Of a stretch of DNA of 7,307 bases, positions 4,760-7,307 are shown piece by piece. The notes below the pieces were generated by a model. That model made no database searches and was not told the origin of the DNA. It was given only the letters and a program-made list of their open reading frames with translations. This DNA is from an uncultured Eubacteriales bacterium. Lineage in GTDB: Bacteria; Bacillota; Clostridia; Oscillospirales; Acutalibacteraceae. The stretch is taken from positions 1 through 7,307 of the forward strand of contig CAKVBG010000056.1 of NCBI GenBank assembly GCA_934725345.1, in the 5' to 3' direction. Within the stretch, counting starts at the first letter, position 1, and the number at the start of each line of letters is the position of its first letter. Position numbers and translations under genes: made by a program.

Positions 4760-6348
4760 TAAAATATGTATTTGTGACAGGTGGCGTAGTTTCAGGCTTA
4801 GGAAAAGGAATAACCGCAGCATCTTTAGGAAGACTTTTAAAAGCTAGAGGATTGACTGTAACGGCTCAGAAATTAGATCCGTATATAAACGTTGACCCGG
4901 GAACTATCAGCCCATATCAACATGGAGAAGTTTTCGTAACTGAAGATGGTGCTGAAACGGATTTAGACTTAGGCCACTATGAGCGGTTCATAGATGAAAA
5001 TTTGAATAAGTTTTCAAACTTAACTACAGGCAAAGTTTACTGGAATGTGCTTAATAAAGAACGCAATGGTGAATATTTAGGAGAAACCATACAGGTAATC
5101 CCTCATATAACAAATGAAATCAAGAAATTTATCTACTCTGTTGGTGAAAAATCTAAGGCGGACGTTGTTATAAGTGAAATTGGCGGAACTACGGGTGATA
5201 TTGAAAGTCAACCGTTTTTAGAAGCTATACGCCAAATACAGATAGAAATCGGTAAAGAAAATTGTTTGTTTATACACGTTACTCTAGTACCCTACATTTC
5301 AGGCTCAGGGGAATATAAATCCAAGCCGACTCAACATTCAGTTAAAGAACTCAGAACTATGGGAATTAACCCTGATATAATCGTGGCTAGATGTACTCAA
5401 CCTTTAAGTACTAGCATAAGGGAAAAAATTTCTTTGTTTTGCAATATAAAGCCAGATTGCGTAATTGAAAACACAGATACACCGTCCTTATACTATGTTC
5501 CATCAATGCTTGAGAAGAGTCATTTTTCGGATATTGTTTGCAGAGAGCTAAATCTCAAGACCGAGTCGTATGATATGCAAGAATGGAACGAGATGCTTAA
5601 AAGGATTGATTCACGTACCAAAAAAGTTAAAATTGCACTAGTTGGTAAATATGTTGAATTACACGATGCTTATCTCTCGGTTGCAGAGGCACTTAACCAC
5701 GCAGGATTTGAAACTTCAACTGAAGTTGAAATAGATTGGGTAGATTCAGAGCTTGTAACAGAATATACCGCTAAAGATTTACTTGGTTCAGCAGATGGAA
5801 TACTCGTTCCCGGAGGATTTGGCAACAGAGGCGTGGAAGGGAAAATCATGGCAGCTAGGTATGCAAGAGAGAATAACGTACCTTATCTAGGTATATGTTT
5901 AGGAATGCAAGCTGCGGTTATTGAATTTGCCAGAAACGTGCTTAATTTCTCGGATGCAGATTCAAGTGAGTTTGCACCTTCAAGTGAACATAAGGTAATT
6001 AGTTTGATGGAGAATCAAAAACAGCAAACCCAAAAAGGCGGAACCATGCGGTTAGGAGCGTATCCTTGTAAGGTTAAAAATGGGTCTATGCTTTATAAAT
6101 GCTATGGTGAGCCAGAAGTATTTGAACGCCATCGCCATAGATATGAATTTAACAATGAGTACAGAGAGCTTTTTGAAACTAATGGTATGAGCATAAGCGG
6201 GGTTTCTCCAAATGGAGTGCTTGTTGAAGCCGTGGAGATTCCTGCCAACGACTTTTTTGTAGGTGTTCAATATCATCCTGAGTTTAAGAGCAGACCTAAT
6301 CATGCTCACCCGCTATTTAGAGAATTCGTTCGTGCAGCGGGCAAGTAA
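4756..6348 (+). CDS. pyrG: CTP synthase (glutamine-hydrolysing)
   Basis: This complete, 530-residue CTP synthase makes CTP from UTP, ATP and glutamine, the last step of pyrimidine nucleotide synthesis. The N-terminal amidoligase domain (1-265) shows the P-loop 'GGVVSGLGKG' (9-18, K17), 'KLDPYINVDPGT' (39-50), 'DGAETDLDLGHYERF' (64-78) and 'EIGGTTGDIES' (141-151), with acidic metal ligands expected at D69 and E141. The C-terminal class I glutamine amidotransferase domain (about 290-530) has 'VPGGFGNRG' (351-359), nucleophile C381 in 'GICLGMQ', and H507 and E509 in 'YHPEF'. GAAGGAG (4739-4745) lies ten bases before ATG 4756, inside dapF. Because pyrG is embedded in an operon, the CTP-sensing attenuation at the transcript's first bases known for Bacillus pyrG is not evident here. 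Its place between two dap genes is unusual. Confidence 0.97.
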   Translation: MIKYVFVTGGVVSGLGKGITAASLGRLLKARGLTVTAQKLDPYINVDPGTISPYQHGEVFVTEDGAETDLDLGHYERFIDENLNKFSNLTTGKVYWNVLNKERNGEYLGETIQVIPHITNEIKKFIYSVGEKSKADVVISEIGGTTGDIESQPFLEAIRQIQIEIGKENCLFIHVTLVPYISGSGEYKSKPTQHSVKELRTMGINPDIIVARCTQPLSTSIREKISLFCNIKPDCVIENTDTPSLYYVPSMLEKSHFSDIVCRELNLKTESYDMQEWNEMLKRIDSRTKKVKIALVGKYVELHDAYLSVAEALNHAGFETSTEVEIDWVDSELVTEYTAKDLLGSADGILVPGGFGNRGVEGKIMAARYARENNVPYLGICLGMQAAVIEFARNVLNFSDADSSEFAPSSEHKVISLMENQKQQTQKGGTMRLGAYPCKVKNGSMLYKCYGEPEVFERHRHRYEFNNEYRELFETNGMSISGVSPNGVLVEAVEIPANDFFVGVQYHPEFKSRPNHAHPLFREFVRAAGK

Positions 6349-6373
6349 TATTTTATATGGAGGAAGCTGTTAG

Positions 6374-7307
6374 ATGGTAAAAGTTAACCCTCATTTTGAA
6401 AATCTTGAAAAGAACTATTTGTTTGTTGAGATAAAAAATAGATCGCAAAAGTATCTTGAAGAAAATCCTTCGGCGGATGTTATTGCAATGGGAATTGGGG
6501 ATGTTACTCTTCCTCTTTCAGAGACAGTTGTTAGAGCTATGCATGAAGCTTCTGATGAAATGGCAAAAAAGGATAGCTTCAGAGGATATGGTCCTCATGA
6601 AGGATATGAATTTCTCAGAAAAGCCATAAGTAAGAAGTATGAAGACTATGGCGTTTGTGTAGGAGCAGATGAGATCTATGTTTCTGATGGTGCTAAAAGT
6701 GATACTGCCAATCTTCTTGATATATTTTCAGCTGATTCAAAAGTTTTAATAGCTGACCCTGTTTATCCCGTGTATAGAGATGCATCCACTATAAACGGAA
6801 ACAAAGTGGAATATTTAAGTGCAACGGAAAAAAACGGATTTTTGCCTGAACCAAGTAAGGGTATGGTAGGAGATATAATTTATATCTGTTCACCAAACAA
6901 TCCGACGGGAGCGGTATATAGTAAATCAGGACTAAAGCAATGGGTAGATTTTGCTCTTGAAAATAACAGTTTAATAATTTTTGATGCTGCCTATGAAGCT
7001 TTCATAGAGGACCCAAATTTGCCACATAGTATATTTGAAATAGAAGGTGCGAAACGTTGTGCTATTGAAGCTTGTTCTTTCTCGAAAAGTGCTGGATTTA
7101 CTGGTATGAGGTGTGCATATCTAACAATTCCTAAAGAATTAAATGTTCAAGGGATAAGCGTCGGGAATGTGTGGATTAAGCGTCAGGCTATCAAGTTTAA
7201 CGGTGTTTCTTATGTAACTCAAAAGGCGGCAGAGGCAGCTCTTTCGGAAAATGGCAGGAAAGAAACGCTAAATGCTATAAACTATTATAAGCAAAACGGG
7301 CGTATAC
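6374..7307 (+). CDS. dapL: LL-diaminopimelate aminotransferase, 3' end beyond window
   Basis: An open frame runs from ATG 6374 to the window edge, giving 311 residues of a family usually about 400 long. It is a fold-type I PLP aminotransferase with DapL-specific features: 'NYLFVEI' (14-20), 'GIGDVTLPL' (40-48), 'FRGYGPHEGYEFLR' (69-82) and 'VSDGAKSD' (103-110). Shared aminotransferase features are 'DPVYPVY' (128-134), 'SPNNPTGA' (173-180), D204 in 'IIFDAAYEAF', and the Schiff-base lysine K238 in 'SFSKSAGFTGMR'. DapL makes LL-diaminopimelate from tetrahydrodipicolinate and glutamate in one step, bypassing the acylated DapD/C/E intermediates; DapF, encoded two genes upstream, uses the product. 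GGAGG (6359-6363) lies ten bases before the start. The gap after pyrG is 25 bases with no terminator, so it belongs to the same operon. The missing end is due only to the window boundary. Confidence 0.94.
   Translation, partial: MVKVNPHFENLEKNYLFVEIKNRSQKYLEENPSADVIAMGIGDVTLPLSETVVRAMHEASDEMAKKDSFRGYGPHEGYEFLRKAISKKYEDYGVCVGADEIYVSDGAKSDTANLLDIFSADSKVLIADPVYPVYRDASTINGNKVEYLSATEKNGFLPEPSKGMVGDIIYICSPNNPTGAVYSKSGLKQWVDFALENNSLIIFDAAYEAFIEDPNLPHSIFEIEGAKRCAIEACSFSKSAGFTGMRCAYLTIPKELNVQGISVGNVWIKRQAIKFNGVSYVTQKAAEAALSENGRKETLNAINYYKQNGRI

Noticed and set aside
6052..6309. Open frame of 85 codons on the - strand inside pyrG
   Set aside because: It is opposite the conserved glutaminase domain and its translation has no recognisable pattern.
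1..7307. A previously undescribed multi-gene system such as a defence island, mobile element or biosynthetic cluster
   Set aside because: Every sizeable gene belongs to a recognisable housekeeping or sporulation family, and no inverted repeats, integrase, RNA gene or compositional break was seen.

Overview
The window is low-GC, gene-dense DNA with every gene on the + strand. It looks like chromosome from an endospore-forming, anaerobic-type Firmicute, most likely a Clostridia lineage. The reasons are the A/T-rich codon use, strong GGAGG-type ribosome binding sites, frequent TTG/GTG starts, the sporulation pair yabP-yabQ next to divIC and an S1-domain gene, and the DapL route to meso-diaminopimelate. 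The species cannot be named from this sequence. No rRNA, tRNA, mobile element, CRISPR array or phage gene was seen, and no gene-free stretch exceeds about 160 bases.

Layout. Bases 2-49 hold the last codons of a gene that looks like murA (peptidoglycan precursor synthesis). ftsQ/divIB (59-838, cell division) follows in the same orientation. Next is a PLP-dependent enzyme of the 'aluminium resistance / methionine gamma-lyase-like' family (879-2126). Then comes the block yabP (2188-2484), yabQ (2495-2869), divIC (2964-3278) and an S1-domain RNA-binding gene (3311-3751). This order is known from Bacillus and many Clostridia, but the S4-domain gene yabO that usually precedes yabP is not here. A hairpin terminator at about 3770-3810 closes the block.

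A new transcription unit starts downstream. A sigma-A-like promoter (TTTAAA, 17 bases, TATAAT) and a strong ribosome binding site lead into dapF (3914-4759), which overlaps pyrG (4756-6348) by four bases. dapL (6374 to the window edge, incomplete) follows after 25 bases. DapL and DapF catalyse consecutive steps of meso-DAP/lysine synthesis. pyrG makes CTP and lies between them.

Taken together, the window serves envelope growth and division (murA, ftsQ, divIC, dapF/dapL), spore formation (yabP, yabQ) and nucleotide supply (pyrG). I found no convincing new multi-gene system. The points most worth a second look are the unusual translation starts (a run of genes without ATG starts, and an ATG-TAA start-stop element at the head of divIC), the PLP enzyme inserted in the division/sporulation cluster, pyrG between the two dap genes, and a cre-like sequence with a repeated GTTGTAAAC at the dapF promoter.
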